Positions 10,175 through 23,200 of a stretch of 64,000 bases of DNA are shown here, piece by piece. The stretch comes from Epiperipatus broadwayi (Eukaryota; Onychophora; Udeonychophora; Euonychophora; Peripatidae), in contig JAQFVV010000030.1 of the NCBI GenBank assembly GCA_028023455.1, positions 6,960,501 to 7,024,500 of the forward strand. Direction: 5' to 3'. Positions within the stretch are counted from its first letter, which is position 1; the number at the start of each line of letters is the position of its first letter. The position numbers and the translations under genes are program-made. The notes below the pieces were generated by a model. That model had not been told where the DNA came from. It did not search any database and was given only the letters and a program-made list of their open reading frames with translations.

Positions 10175-12142
10175 CTACAGCTCAGATTTTGATGAATTGC
10201 ATTGCAACTTCTGCAAACTCTCTTGCTGCCAGCAGTACGCATATGGCAAGTTGTCTTCTGTACAGGTACAAAAAATGGTTGTTTTCTCATCCCTGGGATC
10301 TGTCAAAAATATAGGTGATTCACATAATGGAAACTTTTTAGGAATTATTGAACTGCTTGGGGAATTTGACCCAATAATCAAACCCATTTTTGATGAGTGG
10401 CCAGTAAATATTGCCAAGAACATTATCAAAACAATTTAAAATGAAATAGTGAATTTAGATCCAGAATCACATTATAAATGGAATAAAATCAAAAAACTAT
10501 TTTGCTATAATTCTTGACTGTACTTCAAATATCTGCCATCAAGAACAAATGTCCTTTATACTCACATATCTTTGATGTTAAAAAGCATGGTTTCTATCAT
10601 TGTTGTTTATGAATAATTTATTAAATTTAGAAATGTAGAAAGCAGCTATGAAGAAATTTTATATGGTGTGCTGAAGCAAGAGATAAATTCTTTATACCCC
10701 AAGGCAAGGATATGATAATGATTCAAATACAATTGAAAAAATTTTTGGAGTTCAGGCTACTCTTAAAGGAAAATTCAAGAGCAAATTTTATGTCTGTACT
10801 TGTCGTAATTATAATCTTGCTTTGGCAAATACAACTAAAATCTGTTCTGATGCATTAACATTTTTTGGTATACTTCAATGCTTTTATGTCTTCAATGCTT
10901 TTATGTTTTATTATCATCATCCACAAAGAGATTATCAATTCTCTGTAAATATATTAAAGGTCTTATAGGGCCTCTTTGCAAAATACCAAGTGGCAATGTC
11001 ACATTCAGAGTGTTAAGGTGGTAAGACACTAAGTAGGTGAAATCTATGATGCACTTCTTGAAGTATCAGAAATATTAGAAGATCCTCAAGTTAAAAGTAA
11101 TGTAAAATTAATTGCACCCTCAAAATATTACAAGTTTGTAGTATCCTTCATTTTTGGTATGATTTCCAGATACATTTTATTAGCTAGGAACTTCAAAGTG
11201 ACTTTATGAATATTTTTGTAACACTTTCTTCATGTTGGGTAACCAAATATAGGGATACTGGGTTTAAGCAAATATTAGTTGAGGCAAAAATATTTGCAGG
11301 AGATTTTGAGATAATTCCAGAATTTTAAAATGAAAAGGTTGAGAGAAAAAAGAAATATTTTAGATGTGAAATTGATGATGATTCAGTTGTTAATACTGCA
11401 GAACTGTTCAAAGTTTTTTTTTAATGTAGGTATGAATAAAGCAAAACAGTTATTATAAACTTGACTTGAACATATGGATTTATTTGGATTTTGGGGAAAA
11501 TTTCAAAAAATGAAAAAAGACGAATTAAAAAAAAATATTGCACAGTCAGAAATTGCTCTGACGAATGCTAAAAGTATACAAGAAGATTCATCTGATTTTG
11601 TAAAGACGATGAATTTAGATTTCAATATATTGGTTGTCAAAATGAAAATTCTAAAAATGGTTCTTTCATTAGAATATTATAGAAACCCTTCTAAAATGTT
11701 TCAATTTTTCATAGATAATGATAGAGCTACAGCTTTTCATAATCTCTTTATTGCTCTTTGGATGTATTTAACCATACCAGTGACTATTGCTTCAGGAGAA
11801 AGGTTAAAGTTAAGAAAATATTATTTAAGGTAAACTAGGACTCGAGATAGGCTAAACAGTTTAGTGACACTATCCATTGAAAATCAAGAAGCATGGCAGC
11901 TACATTTTGTTTCAATTTTAGAAAACTTCTCTGAGCAAAACGCTATAAAATGTTTTTAAATATTGTTTTATATTGCATTTATATAGATGACATATACTTT
12001 GTTTAAATTATTCTATTCAATCACTAATTTGTTTATATTAAAAAATATGTATTTATTTATAAAAGTTAGAGCAATATTTTGAAAGGCCCTTGCAAAAAAA
12101 TATCCAATAGGATTTCACACTAACTAAATCCGTCCCTGGCTC
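10175..12142 (+). pseudogene. hAT-family transposase fossil (ZMYM/DUF4371 type)
   Basis: Plus-strand fragments in order: NGNFLGIIELLGEFDP (about 10325-10375); YDNDSNTIEKIFGVQATLKG with a following C-x2-N segment (about 10710-10830); LTFFGILQCFYVF; and the C-terminal hAT dimerisation region ALWMYLTIPVTIASGERLKL (about 11750-11810), then RDRLNSLVTLSIEN. These match, in order, the DUF4371/hAT-dimerisation proteins often annotated as zinc finger MYM-type 1-like. Stops and frameshifts split it into at least five pieces, including one just after YYLR at 11833. The right end (about 12110-12142) reads toward CCGTCCCTGGCTCT, resembling the terminal repeat of such elements. No matching 5' end was found. 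Confidence 0.82.
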
Positions 12143-13640
12143 TAAAGATATACAAAGTCAGTGAAGAAATATAAGGTCTATTTGAATTATTACTTCATAA
12201 ATTATTTAATCTAGCAACTTCTATTATTCTATTTCAATCTTGATAAATTATTTTAATAAGTAATTAAGTGTCAATATTTTAATTAATCCTAATTTCAGTG
12301 TAACAGATAAGCATTGTTATAAAATGTCAGGGTATATGTCTACCATATTTGAATATTTCATATTAAGCATATGATAAAATATTTTGCATTATTTAATGAT
12401 CGTTTTTAAATTTATTGATTTTTTAAAAAAAAATTTAATAACCATAACAATAATTAACATATAGTGAATTTTAATTTATTAATTTATTTTTATAACTTTT
12501 AAATATTTATTTGTCTAATTTTTTAAAGTTTCAGTTTTTTTTTTACATTTAAATATATGTCCTTGTTATTGTTAATATCTTGTGTTGATTGAAATTAAAA
12601 ATGAAATTGTTTCTAATGAATCATTTAGTAAAATAATACATATAAATAATAATGAAAAATTGATGAGAATATAGTGTTGGTTTTTTAAAGTATTAATTTA
12701 TGGAATTTTATAACTTTTTTTTTTGAATTAGAAAAAATTAAATATCATTTTTTATGCCTGGTATACATGCTCATTAAATCAACTCTCATTTGCTTGAAAG
12801 AACATCAAAATTAATTATTGTAATTGTATCTTCCTTTCTGAACAAATTTAGATGTTTGGGGGGTGGGGAGATATGTCATATTTAAAGGCAAAATGTATTT
12901 AGAATATTAACTACAAATGTTCCAGGTATAAGAATGCCTGTATTTCAAATCTTAATATTAATTACACAATATTTATTTAAAAATGATGACCAAAGAAAAA
13001 AAAGAATAAATCGTTTTAATGCAAAAATAATTAGTATTGATTGTACAGATGATTGGGGATAAAGGTCCTTTTTTTTTGTATTGGTCAGTCATTATTGATT
13101 AAATATTTTAAATAAGTAAGCATGTAACAAGTCTAATCTCTATTGGTTAAAACAAAAAGTGATGAGTACTCCTGGCAGCTATGTAAGTTAACCTTTTAAC
13201 TTGTAAAACCACATATTATCCTTTTTTTTATGCTTATACAAGTAGCAACTTATTTCATACAGTACCACCTAGTGCAAGCTATAGGCATTTAAATGCTAAA
13301 AAAAAAAAGAATTGTTTGATTACAATAATAACAGGGAAATATTTACTTTTTTGCAAGGATTAAAATATTTTATTTAATTAAACTTGTTTTTTAACAGTGT
13401 TACTTGTTTAGGATTTTTTAAAAACAAGTTTTACCATCCAATTAAGACTTGATATGCTTATTATACAGATTTCAGTCAGAGACCATGAGATATTTCTGAC
13501 ATACCTTGGTTTTGCTTACATCATCTATTATTTATCTAACAAAAAGCAGGTCTTTAAACAAATCAGACCATCTTTTCCAAGCCTTTCTTACCTTGCTTGA
13601 TAACTAATCTTTTTAAGATAATAAAGTTTTTCCCCATGTT
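12143..13640. other. AT-rich non-coding DNA
   Basis: No gene or element is supported. A short G-rich run (GGGGGGTGGGGAG) lies near 12857. Confidence 0.5.
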
Positions 13641-13658
13641 TTTTTTTAAAACTCTCCT

Positions 13659-13796
13659 TCAATGGCCGCCCATGAATTTTTTAAACAGGGGGTGCTTTAT
13701 TACAGTATTGCTGCCAAAATGTAAACAAGGAAAACAAAACAGAGCATTTCTAAGGTCATAACTGCATAACCATTTTATTCTTCCATACCAATCATT
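13659..13796 (-). pseudogene. TTF-type zinc-finger fragment of a hAT transposase
   Basis: The minus strand encodes NNDWYGRIKWLCSYDL followed by ALFCFPCLHFG. This is the W-x-C...LFCFPCLLF pattern of the TTF-type zinc finger at the N-terminus of ZMYM/hAT transposases. The open frame upstream of residue N is contributed by the terminal repeat of the element at 13805, so only positions below about 13797 are transposase. Downstream the frame is stopped after FMGGH. Confidence 0.65.
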
Positions 13797-13804
13797 GTTT
13801 AAAG

Positions 13805-15016
13805 CAGTGGTCTTCAACCTTTTCACACTTGCGGACCAGTAAAAATAAGGATAAGATTTCACGGACCGTTTACAGATAAATTTTTTTAAAGATGTAACCT
13901 GCTTAGCCTTAGATAAGCATAAATGTTATAACTGACAAAAACAGCACACTAGTTATTGTGTATTGTAATGGTGTTGCTTACCTTCACATGCTGAACACTC
14001 TTTCTCGAATTGCGCAGTCATATACTGTACAGAAAACATACAATAGCAATCGTTCTCATTAATGTGCTTGTATTTTACGTTTATTATTTCATTGTTAAAA
14101 CATGCAAGAATAAAATGTTATTCACCTGAATGTTGAAAAAGTTAAAAGTTTTGATCTTATTTTATTTGGGGTGGGGATGGGTGGCTTTAGAAATACTTTG
14201 TCATCACTGAGACAAAAGATAGACACCAAAGTTATTATTTGTTTGTTTTTATTTTTAAAAAAAGGTAACAGAAATTGGTTTTAAAAATAAAAGTTTTAGT
14301 ATTTTAGCATATACAAATAAAGCCAAAAGAAATATTGCCTTATAGGCCCAAAAAAAGTGGGGTATTTTTAAACAACAACAAAAAAAGAAAATGAAACTTG
14401 AAAAAGTCAAAAGTTTTGATCTTACTTTATTTTGGGGTGGTGAGGGTGTTTTGAGAAATACTTTATGAAAGTTAGAGACAGAACTTATTTTTTGGTTTTT
14501 ATTTTTAAAAAAAAGATAATAAAAATTGATTTCCAAAATAAAAGTTAAAGCCAAAAAAAAAAAAAAAAATCGCCGTATAGCAAAATCGCCGTATAGCCAA
14601 AAAAAAAAAAAAAAAACACTAAAAATGAAATATTAAAAGAGAGTAGAAAAAATTTAAGAGATCAAAAAAAGTCACGTTACATTTTTTTGTTTTAACAATG
14701 CTGACAAGCAGCCATGATTGGCTATCAAAAGACAAACGGAGTTTGTATAATAAAAAACTTTTTTCTACCCCCCCCCCCCCCAATAAACATATGTGATAAA
14801 TAGAAAAACAAATTAATTTATGTATGATTGATTAGATTTTGTTTCTTTTTTTTTAATCAGGAAAAAATGTGATGAAAAAATAAATAAAAATTATTTACAT
14901 TAATTAAAAGTTTAAAATCTTATTATTTTGTTATTACAAACTTTCTTGCTCGGTGGACTGACAGAAGACTTCTGCAGCCCGGTGCTGGTCAGCGGACTGG
15001 TGGTTGAAGACCACCG
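13805..15016. mobile_element. Non-autonomous hAT element, 1,212 bp, with 8-bp TSD
   Basis: The left end CAGTGGTCTTCAACC is matched by the inverted right end GGTTGAAGACCACCG, with one mismatch in 15. The element is flanked by the perfect 8-bp direct repeat GTTTAAAG at 13797-13804 and 15017-15024. CAG-type termini and 8-bp duplications define hAT elements. The interior has no transposase. It contains an internal direct duplication (AAAAGTTTTGATCTTA with following TTTGGGGTGG) at about 14145 and 14408, a repeated CGCCGTATAGC near 14570-14600, and a C14 run near 14767. Confidence 0.9.
14140..14560. repeat. Internal duplication within the hAT element, period about 262 bp
   Basis: 14140-14300 and 14402-14550 share, in order, AAAAGTTTTGATCTTA, TTTATTT(T)GGGGTGG, AGAAATACTTT, and TTTTTATTTTTAAAAAAA followed by a GATAAxxAAAATTG stretch. 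The open minus-strand frame here has no recognisable product. Confidence 0.6.
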
Positions 15017-15024
15017 GTTTAAAG

Positions 15025-17955
15025 ATCTAATGTATTTTTTGTTTTTACTAACTGCTAATGACAAATAATATCTAGAGTAGATTGACCTTTATTATTCCCC
15101 CTTTTTTTTTTTTTTTTTACATATTCCACACTGATATTGATCTTGATAAGTATTTAAAATAATACTGCTTTTATTGTTGTATTTTAGTATAATAAATATT
15201 TATGTTAATTTATAAGTGTTAATTATTAAGAAAAAAGCAGAATATTTTATTGCGCATCCAAAAACAAAAATTTATTTGTTCTAAAGAGAAACCAGAATAG
15301 ATAAACTTACCACACTCAAATAACTATTGACCTATGGTAGCCAGATGCTCCAATAATGGTACTTACATGAATCTCAATGGAATTTGCCACAATTCACTGC
15401 ATATGATATTTTAGGCACTGCCATATTTAGAAACTCTTTGTAGAGAATCTCATGCCTTGCTTAAAATAATTTTTTATAAAGTGGTTTAATTGTGTAAAAT
15501 ATTGAATGATTGTTATATTACTGATATTTTCAAGCACAAATTTAATTAAATTTTTTGGGGGATGGTGGTGCTGCATTGCCTATGGACCACCTGCCACTGC
15601 TCTCCTTAGTATCTTTGGACACGATATCTAGAAAAGCAGAATTCTTTTTAAAAAAAGTAATTTTCTTAATGCGTAATTCTTTATTGCTTACTTTTTTCAA
15701 CTCTTCTACTTTGCTAATATTATTTTTCTAATTTATCCCTATTTTTCTCCAAATTCACACTTCTAAAGCCTATTTTGTCTACAGTTCATTTTTTCAACTT
15801 TTTTTTTTTGTTCATTGTTTTAGATACCAATTTTTATAATGTCTAATCATCATTTCCTATTATAAAAATTATTTATTTAGGAAAATTTTTTATCAAAGAG
15901 CATTCAGGGCAGATTGTAATTGAAAATGAAAAACGGGCCTTATTGGGATTCAATTTTTACAGTTGAAATTGACTGATTTTGTATTATTACAGTAATAGTG
16001 AAATCCTTGGGCACTATCTACTTTGATATCCAATGACCATTTGGTTTTGGGAGAAATAGAACTATATTTGATTTTTGCCTTTCATGATCTTATGAGTTAA
16101 TTGGTATGTGCTACCCATCCATATTTGTAAATGCTGCTCTACTGGGAGACTTAGACATCTTTCTGATGTGCTTGTATAAATGAATATATTATTTATGTAT
16201 AATTTATTGTAATAATAAAAAAAAAATCATTTCATATATGAAATTACAGCTTAAAAATAAAATAATAATTATCTTATCCTAATAATTAAATGTTAAAAAT
16301 GAAAATGGTAAAAAAAAAAGTTGAAAAGATTTCCTGCCTCACTTGAAAAGCAATCTTTGATTGCATTTAATTATCTGAAATTCAGCAGCTGATGGGCTAA
16401 GGCTTCTTGTGCGTCTTATTCTAGTTATTTAAAAGGATGAAAAATTGTCATTTTTAATTGAGTCTCCAGACTGGTCAGTTATTTGCTATGGCTGTAAAAT
16501 AATTTAGTGAAAGTGGCTGAGGTCAAGATCTTTATAATTATCTAAAGTATGATGTAAAGAGTTACTTAGAAGGATTTACTTGCGAAGAAACAGGCTCATT
16601 AATTGTGTGTTTGCGATTGCTGAATTAAATGTCATCTGTTGACTTTTTTAAGTTGGTAGAACAGAGGAGGAGGGAAAGAAGTTATTATCCAGTATGGTTT
16701 TTAAATACCAAAAGACAAACTGTTCACAATATTAAAGGTAATATAAAATAACATTGTTGGTTAGCGGTTAGAATATTTTCTGAATTCATGTAATTAGGCT
16801 AACTTCCTTTCTCTTACTTCCTTTCTCTAAATAATTTAAGGGAAAGTTAGTTTTGTAAATTTTTAATTTTTTATTTATTGTTACATATGAAAATAAAATA
16901 ATCAAATCTTTGAAAGATTTCATCACAAAATTAATTTATTTTTACATATGTATTATAATCCCAGAACTTAAGCTTAATTCTTAATTGTAATCCTTGCCTA
17001 GAGTGAATAAAATGTCTGATTAGAAAACATTCATGTATATATTCTTATATACTTTTTTTTATATATACTATCCTTCATGACAAAACATAGTCTCTAGTGT
17101 TTTATTGATTTTATGCATTTATATTTTTGAATGATGAATGAGGTCTTACATTAAAAAAGATATGCTTATTATTTTTTTATCTTGTATATATATATTCTTT
17201 GATTATAATATTAAGTATATATATATGCATTCCAAGTATATTTTATTCTGTTTTTTTTTTTGTCACTTAATTTTAGTGCAGGGCATTTGTATAATCACTT
17301 GGAATTTATTGTAGTTAGATTGAATAATCAATTACTTATATTTAATTTCACTAGTTCTCTGTGTCTAACATTTGTGTTTTCTTTGATTTTTTAATCCATC
17401 AATTTTTCTTTTTCCATTGTGTGGTCTTGATATCTTATTTTGGGTACTTTTATTTATCATAAGTAATTTTTATTAGCTTTTTTTTTTTTTACTTATAAAA
17501 ATTTTGCTTTTTGACTTTGTTTTGCACTAATAATTTTTTTAAAAATTTAGATTTATCTTTTGAAAAATGTTGTATGTTACATTAATTATACTGCTTTATT
17601 TTTATGTTCGTTGGGGGGGGCGGGGGGGGTATGATTTTTTTTTTATAAAATGATAATTTTGATAAATGCCTATTGAAAATACTAATTTTTAAAATTATTT
17701 GCAATTAAACAATGGAGAAGAAAATTCCATGTATAAAAATTATTAAATAACTGACTGAGATTTTAGTCCATGAGTTTAATTTTTGCGCATGACCAGATAA
17801 GGTAGTTCAGATTTTAAATTATTATTATTCAAATGCTTATTTCATCAGTGATGATGTTATTTAAATAGTATTTTTTATTATTATTAACTTCTTGCATTAT
17901 TCAACATTTAGTCAATTACTTTTTTTTGGCTCTGTTCAAATTAATTAAAACAAAA
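15025..17955. other. AT-rich non-coding DNA with a G8CG8 run
   Basis: No gene is supported. At 17613-17629 there are two runs of eight G separated by one C, striking in such AT-rich DNA. The segment 15556-15620 is GC-richer with a GGTGGTGCTGC / CCACCTGCC arrangement, but I cannot assign it. Confidence 0.5.
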
Positions 17956-17961
17956 GGTGTA

Positions 17962-18053
17962 GTCAAGAGTTGGTGGCCAAGTGGTTAGCATAGCTGCCTT
18001 CTAAGCAGTTGGCCCGCTTCAGGTCAATGCATTTAACATATGAAGAAAAAAAA
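17962..18053 (+). repeat. tRNA-derived SINE, decayed copy
   Basis: GTTGGTGGCCAAGTGGTTAG is a tRNA A-box-like start. It is followed by TAGCTGCCTTCTAAGCAGTT (anticodon-stem equivalent) and an eroded B-box, ending in ATATGAAGAAAAAAAA. The same layout occurs at 18464, 24231, 25526, 35163 (minus) and 43124. Confidence 0.7.
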
Positions 18054-18463
18054 GTGTAATAGAAATTGATTTACGAAATATTACTGTATTTAGCAAATTA
18101 TTTTATAAATATAGCTATCATTGCAAATCCATGGTTTTACCTTCAGATGGATTAAGCATCTTTGTTTCTAGATATAAGAAGATCTAATCAGGAATTTTAT
18201 AGTTTCTGGTCATTATGTTTCCAAGTCATCTATAAATTTTCATTTTAGATTTTTTTTTTCCATTTATTTTTTGATATTCTTAAAAAACAAAAATCATCTG
18301 ATTAGATAAAATTTTCAACATGGATAAATATCAGTATTCTTTTTGACATGTTACATTTATTTGAAAATACTTGGGAGCCATTTGCTATATGTTTAAAATC
18401 CAGATAATTTCTGATACAACTTTATTTTTACAAGAATCTGATTCATTTTGTTGTCATATTTTG

Positions 18464-18560
18464 TTAGTCGTGAGGTCATCGTAGCCGCCTTGCAAGCAAG
18501 TAGTTGGTTGCTGACGGTTGTGGGTTCGCCTCCCGGACGATGCTATGAGATATGAAAAAA
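18464..18560 (+). repeat. tRNA-derived SINE, diverged copy
   Basis: It has GTCGTGAGGTCATCGTAGCC, CCTTGCAAGCAAG, the B-box-like GTGGGTTCGCCTCCCG, GATGCTATGAGATATGAAAA and an A-rich end. The tRNA head is recognisable but the first 30 bases are altered compared with the other copies. The overlapping open frame at 18518-18916 has no product. Confidence 0.65.
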
Positions 18561-18726
18561 ATATATATACCAGTTATTTGGGATATGCTTTCCAGAATAT
18601 ATATATAAACACAATTTTGTTAACTAATATATATATATATATGCATTTCCTCTCCCACATCCACATAATGATATACATAAACATGTACTTTTACACACAT
18701 TTAAATAAGCTTGTATTGGTGCATTT

Positions 18727-18992
18727 TTACATTCGAATATCATCCTTTCAAGCTAATTGTGCAAACACTTTGCTAGTGTTAATAATAAATGAATACTTTC
18801 TCACCAATACAAGATATAGTATTTATGCAGGAATAAATGAATACTTTCTCACCAATACAAGATATAGTATTTATGCAGGAATAAAAGGAATCCTTTACTA
18901 TATCTTGTATTGGTGAGAAAGTATTCATTTATTATTAACACTCGCAAAGCGTTTGCACAATTAGCTTGAAAGGCTGATATTCGAATGTAAAT
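18727..18992. mobile_element. Foldback element with about 100-bp arms and an internal 48-bp direct repeat
   Basis: The left arm starts TTTACATTCGAATATCA (18727) and is the inverse, with about four mismatches, of the right arm ending TGATATTCGAATGTAAA (about 18992). The arms include AAGCTAATTGTGCAAAC and TACTTTCTCACCAATACAAG. Within the left half a 48-bp unit is tandemly doubled (18784-18831 and 18832-18879, apparently identical). The centre is the small palindrome AAAGGAATCCTTT. There is no coding capacity; the two open frames here are the palindrome read on each strand. Target duplication was not identified. Confidence 0.8.
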
Positions 18993-19669
18993 ACAATTGT
19001 ATACAGACGCTATATAAAATAAATGCTTATTTATAAATACTGATATTATTTTTTTTAATGAGTTTTTTTCATCAAGAGTAGAAATCATTTCTGGTACAAT
19101 TTTTTTGTTGTTCATTTTTTCTCTCTTTCATAGTAAATCATCTGAAATGGTTTGTTTTTATTATATTACAATGACTATTTAGTTCAATTTGTTATTCAAG
19201 CTACATTTACAATTGAAAGGTTTTAGAAAATATCTTCTTTTGTATGCTTATAGGATATTTATTATTTAAAAAAGAGTGTATTACGTGGCATATATATGCC
19301 TTCTAAAGGTGATTATCTTCTGTTCTTGGATTATTTATTATATTTAGGGGAGATTTATGATAGGTGTAAATCTAAAATCTGGCCATTTCCTTTTAGTAGA
19401 TAAGATAGTCACTGATTTTTTGCTGTAATATGGTTTTTTATAACTATAATGTTATTCTGTATAGCAAAAATTTTAAGTATTTTATTTCTCGATTTATTTT
19501 ATTGATGTAATACTGTAAATTTTGTTTATAATTTTAATGCTAGTCTCATTAATTTTTTTTCTTAATTAGTGAAGCTTAAAATAAGGAGAAATTATTGCAT
19601 AATAACTATTTACTTTATGATGGTATATCTGTAAAATATATATATATATATGAAAAGCATAATATATCC

Positions 19670-20230
19670 TGAAGCTTTATATATATATATAATCATAATA
19701 ACACAGGCTTATTATATACCTGTTTTTGTATATGTAATATATAGGGTATATAAGCACAGATTTTCATATACTCTTTATATTACATATACAAACGCAGATA
19801 TATAATAAGCCTGTGTTTCACTTATTACATAGTAGAGATGTCTGCCCATCCCTTGTATATGTATTAAATGGATTATGTCCTGTACATGAGGGGTCAGATT
19901 GACCTTAGGTCAACATGGATGTGACAAGAATCTCGGCCTCAAGGTGGCCTTTGAGCATTCCATCATCAGATTTTCAATTGGATGGACATTTGACAAGTTG
20001 GAGTGTGGAATAGATTGAAGCCTGTCCATTAAAGTATGAAGATTGGCTACCTTAATATGGCATATATGTGTAGAGATGGTAATCTGGACCAACTGATGAT
20101 TGCTGGTTTAGCATGAAATACCTATATTGGTGATTATTTATCTTTTTGTCATATATGTGTTCAAGTGTATCAGTGTTATGAGATAGAGTGGAGAGTGGTG
20201 GGTCATGTGTTAAAACAATAGTAGATGAAT
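19670..20230 (+). mobile_element. Palindrome-headed repeat, copy 1 (about 0.55 kb)
   Basis: It opens with a hairpin whose arms contain ACACAGGCTTATTATATACC (19701-19720) and the inverse TATAATAAGCCTGTGTTT (19801-19818). A body follows that includes TGTCTGCCCATCCCTTGTAT, GTCCTGTACATGAGGGGTCA, AAGAATCTCGGCCTCAAGG and GGACCAACTGATGATTGCTG. The same body occurs inverted at 26437-27013. The minus-strand open frame at 19910-20092 is incidental. The exact ends here are blurred by TA microsatellites. Confidence 0.7.
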
Positions 20231-20234
20231 ATTA

Positions 20235-23200
20235 TTTTTTGTTTTACCATTAATTCTTAATCATTTTTAATATAGATAAATAAAAAGATAAAATAGCTTT
20301 TAAATATCCTACTGCAAGATAAACGTTGCTCTAGGAGCAGCCTCAAATTGATTCTCCAGATCATAGAATAAGGCAAGTGAATATGCTATAGATGTACCAT
20401 AAAGCTTTTATTTCTAGTATAAGATAACTTGCTATATATTTTTTTAATTTGAAATTACAATATACTAAGGATTTCATAGTATAATTCTTAATTTTTATCT
20501 GTTCATTTTTGTTCACTGATTCAAAATTCTTCTAATGATTAGTGATGATGGTTTGATATATTGATATCTTTAGTTCCATTTTTAATTTTTAAAAGTAATC
20601 TACAGTTTCAGTTGTTAAAATAGCTTCCTGGTGACCAGATGAATCCTAGCAATTAAAAAAAAAAAAAACTAAGAAAAATTTGTATTGGAAGCAGAACTTA
20701 TTCTACAAATATGTAAACTACATCAACAATAGGTCTTCCAAAACTAGAAAGACGTGAGATCTACAATTAGCCACCCAAAATAATGGGGGGGGGGGATAAA
20801 ACGAGTTTTTATTAGTAGTGCTATTTTTAAGTGAATTAAAGCATTAGCAAATTATTGTAAAAGAATGAGTGTGGTTAGAAAGTTTATTATTAAAAAAAAA
20901 TGTCTTCAGTGATAATTTTAGTATAATATTAAAGAGATATAGATCTTACCATTTACTTTTTTGAAGTCTACTATGGCAAACACATCATGATAAGAATTAG
21001 TGGAGGCTTATAATCATCATTCTTTTTGATAAGAGTTGACATTATCATCATTTTTAACTGTTCCATTGATTATTTATTAAAAGTGACTTATCTGTAGACT
21101 TTTTCAGTTTGATATTTTGTCATTTCCTAAACTACCTTATGTTTGAATAATTGAATGTTCTATTTTTTGTACTTGCATTGTATAATTTTTATAGTTTTAA
21201 TTATGTGTTTAATTTTTATCAATACTTTATCATTGTTATCATTGGTTATTAAAATACTGTGCATTTTGATAGTGTGGTTCCATTATTTTCACAATGCAGT
21301 TATAAACATTAAATGTATTAAAATTAAGGAGTTCTAAATATTTAAATGACTTATAAAATTATGTTAAAGATTGGCAACTACTGATCATTCTTTTAAAACT
21401 TGGTAACGAATAGTGATTCAATTTTATCATTCTATTGTATAGATTTTAGTATTGATTTTGAACATAAAATTTAAATAAATATAAAACTTAATTAAATAAA
21501 ATATTGAAATTTCATATTAATTATAATTGAAATCTTGCTATCTTAAATATTAATTTTTAGATTATGTATATATATATTAAAAACTAACTTCAAACAAATC
21601 TAGGATCATTATCTGTATTAAATTATTTGGGTTGCATTATATTATGTATTCATATTAATTCAGTATAGGAAAATATTTTTAAAATATTTTAAAGTAAATA
21701 TTTTCAATATTTAAAAATTTATTTAATCTATATCACTTTGACCATTGTTTTAAACCTTTATCATTATATTATTTGAATCATTTTTATCTTTATCAATATA
21801 ATTTAATGATATATTATATTTCATTGTTTTTATAACATATTAAGCATTCATTTTAAGTGAATTTGATTGAAATTAAATATATAATAATATCTCACAACAT
21901 TGTTGGAATGAAATCTGGACGTCCACTACCATATTTTGCTACTTCTGACGTTTTTCTTTGTCTCACACGTCAACGTAAAATATATGATAAAATGATTGTT
22001 ACTTATCAGAAAAAAATAAAAGTGACTTCATTTGATAGATATTTTTGGTTTCTACTGAAATAAAATTTAAATGTTCACATTTTGTTTTTGTAAATATTAA
22101 AAAAATGAGGATGTAATCACAACAAAGACTTTACACATCATCATTTCTAGAAATATTATTTTCAGTTTATCAAATCAATGAAATATTTCTTATTTCTGAT
22201 TATTTTTAAAAATGTGAATGGATATTTATTTATTTCTTTTATATCTAACGAATTATGCTCTAAAAATTTAAATTGTTTGAATATTTGTTGCAAAATTATG
22301 ATATTTTCTTACTATAAACATAATGTAGATTGTTTATGTCAAAGCTAGAAGTTTCTAATTTGCTTCAATATAACATTATATTTTTGAAAATAAAGTATTT
22401 CAAGTCAAAATAAGTTATTAATAATTTATATTTCTTGATATCTAATAAATATAGTGCAAATTATTTTAAAAAATATATCTAAAACCATAATACATTTGCA
22501 AATAAACACATTTTTGTGTCATTGGAAACTGCAATGTCGTAAAACGCCAAATGTTTTACTGCCTTGGCAAAAGACAATGGTTGAACATGTCAGGGCGGGG
22601 TTTATGTCTATTGTAAGAGCAGGAATTTTGAATTTAGTGCCTTTTATCACAAAATTTTCAGGAAAAAAAATTATTATACTAAAATATACTGTTTTGCATG
22701 CATTTTAACATATAATACTTACAAACAAATTCAGGAGTGGACGAATTGGCCAAAAGATGTTCCTCTGTTGTCCAAAATGGTTAACTCTCCTGCATTTCAT
22801 TTTTCAAATAACCTCTAATGGCAGTTAGAGTTAATAGGTGAACATTTTAATTTTAGTAGTAAAACTTTTATTTAATGTTATGAATTAATCAATTGGTCTT
22901 GATTTATTAAAAATATAAGTTTACAAAAAAAAAAAAACATTCTAAAAAATTGTTTGAAATTTGGTGAATAAAAAAAAATGGATTACATAATGAGAACAAT
23001 TACTTTTTTCAAATTGGCTAATTGTTATAAAATTTATTGTCTGAATTCATTTTTTAAACATGAACAAATGCTTGTAAAAATCACCATAAAGCAACAAAAT
23101 TCTGTTCTAAAATTGAAAATTGCATTTATATTTATTAAATTATCACAAAAATTTAGTACTATAATGTTTGACTTGTATTTTTAAAAATGAAACATATTTA

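Noticed and set aside
10175-10429. Antisense frame opposite the hAT fossil
   Set aside because: The plus strand gives the family motifs; this one has none.
11474-11833. 119-residue frame as a possible complete small protein
   Set aside because: Its C-terminal part is the hAT dimerisation region and coding similarity continues past the stop, so it is a piece of the transposase fossil.
18518-18916. 132-residue plus-strand open frame
   Set aside because: It begins in a SINE and runs through the arms of the foldback element; the repeated peptide inside is just the 48-bp duplication translated.
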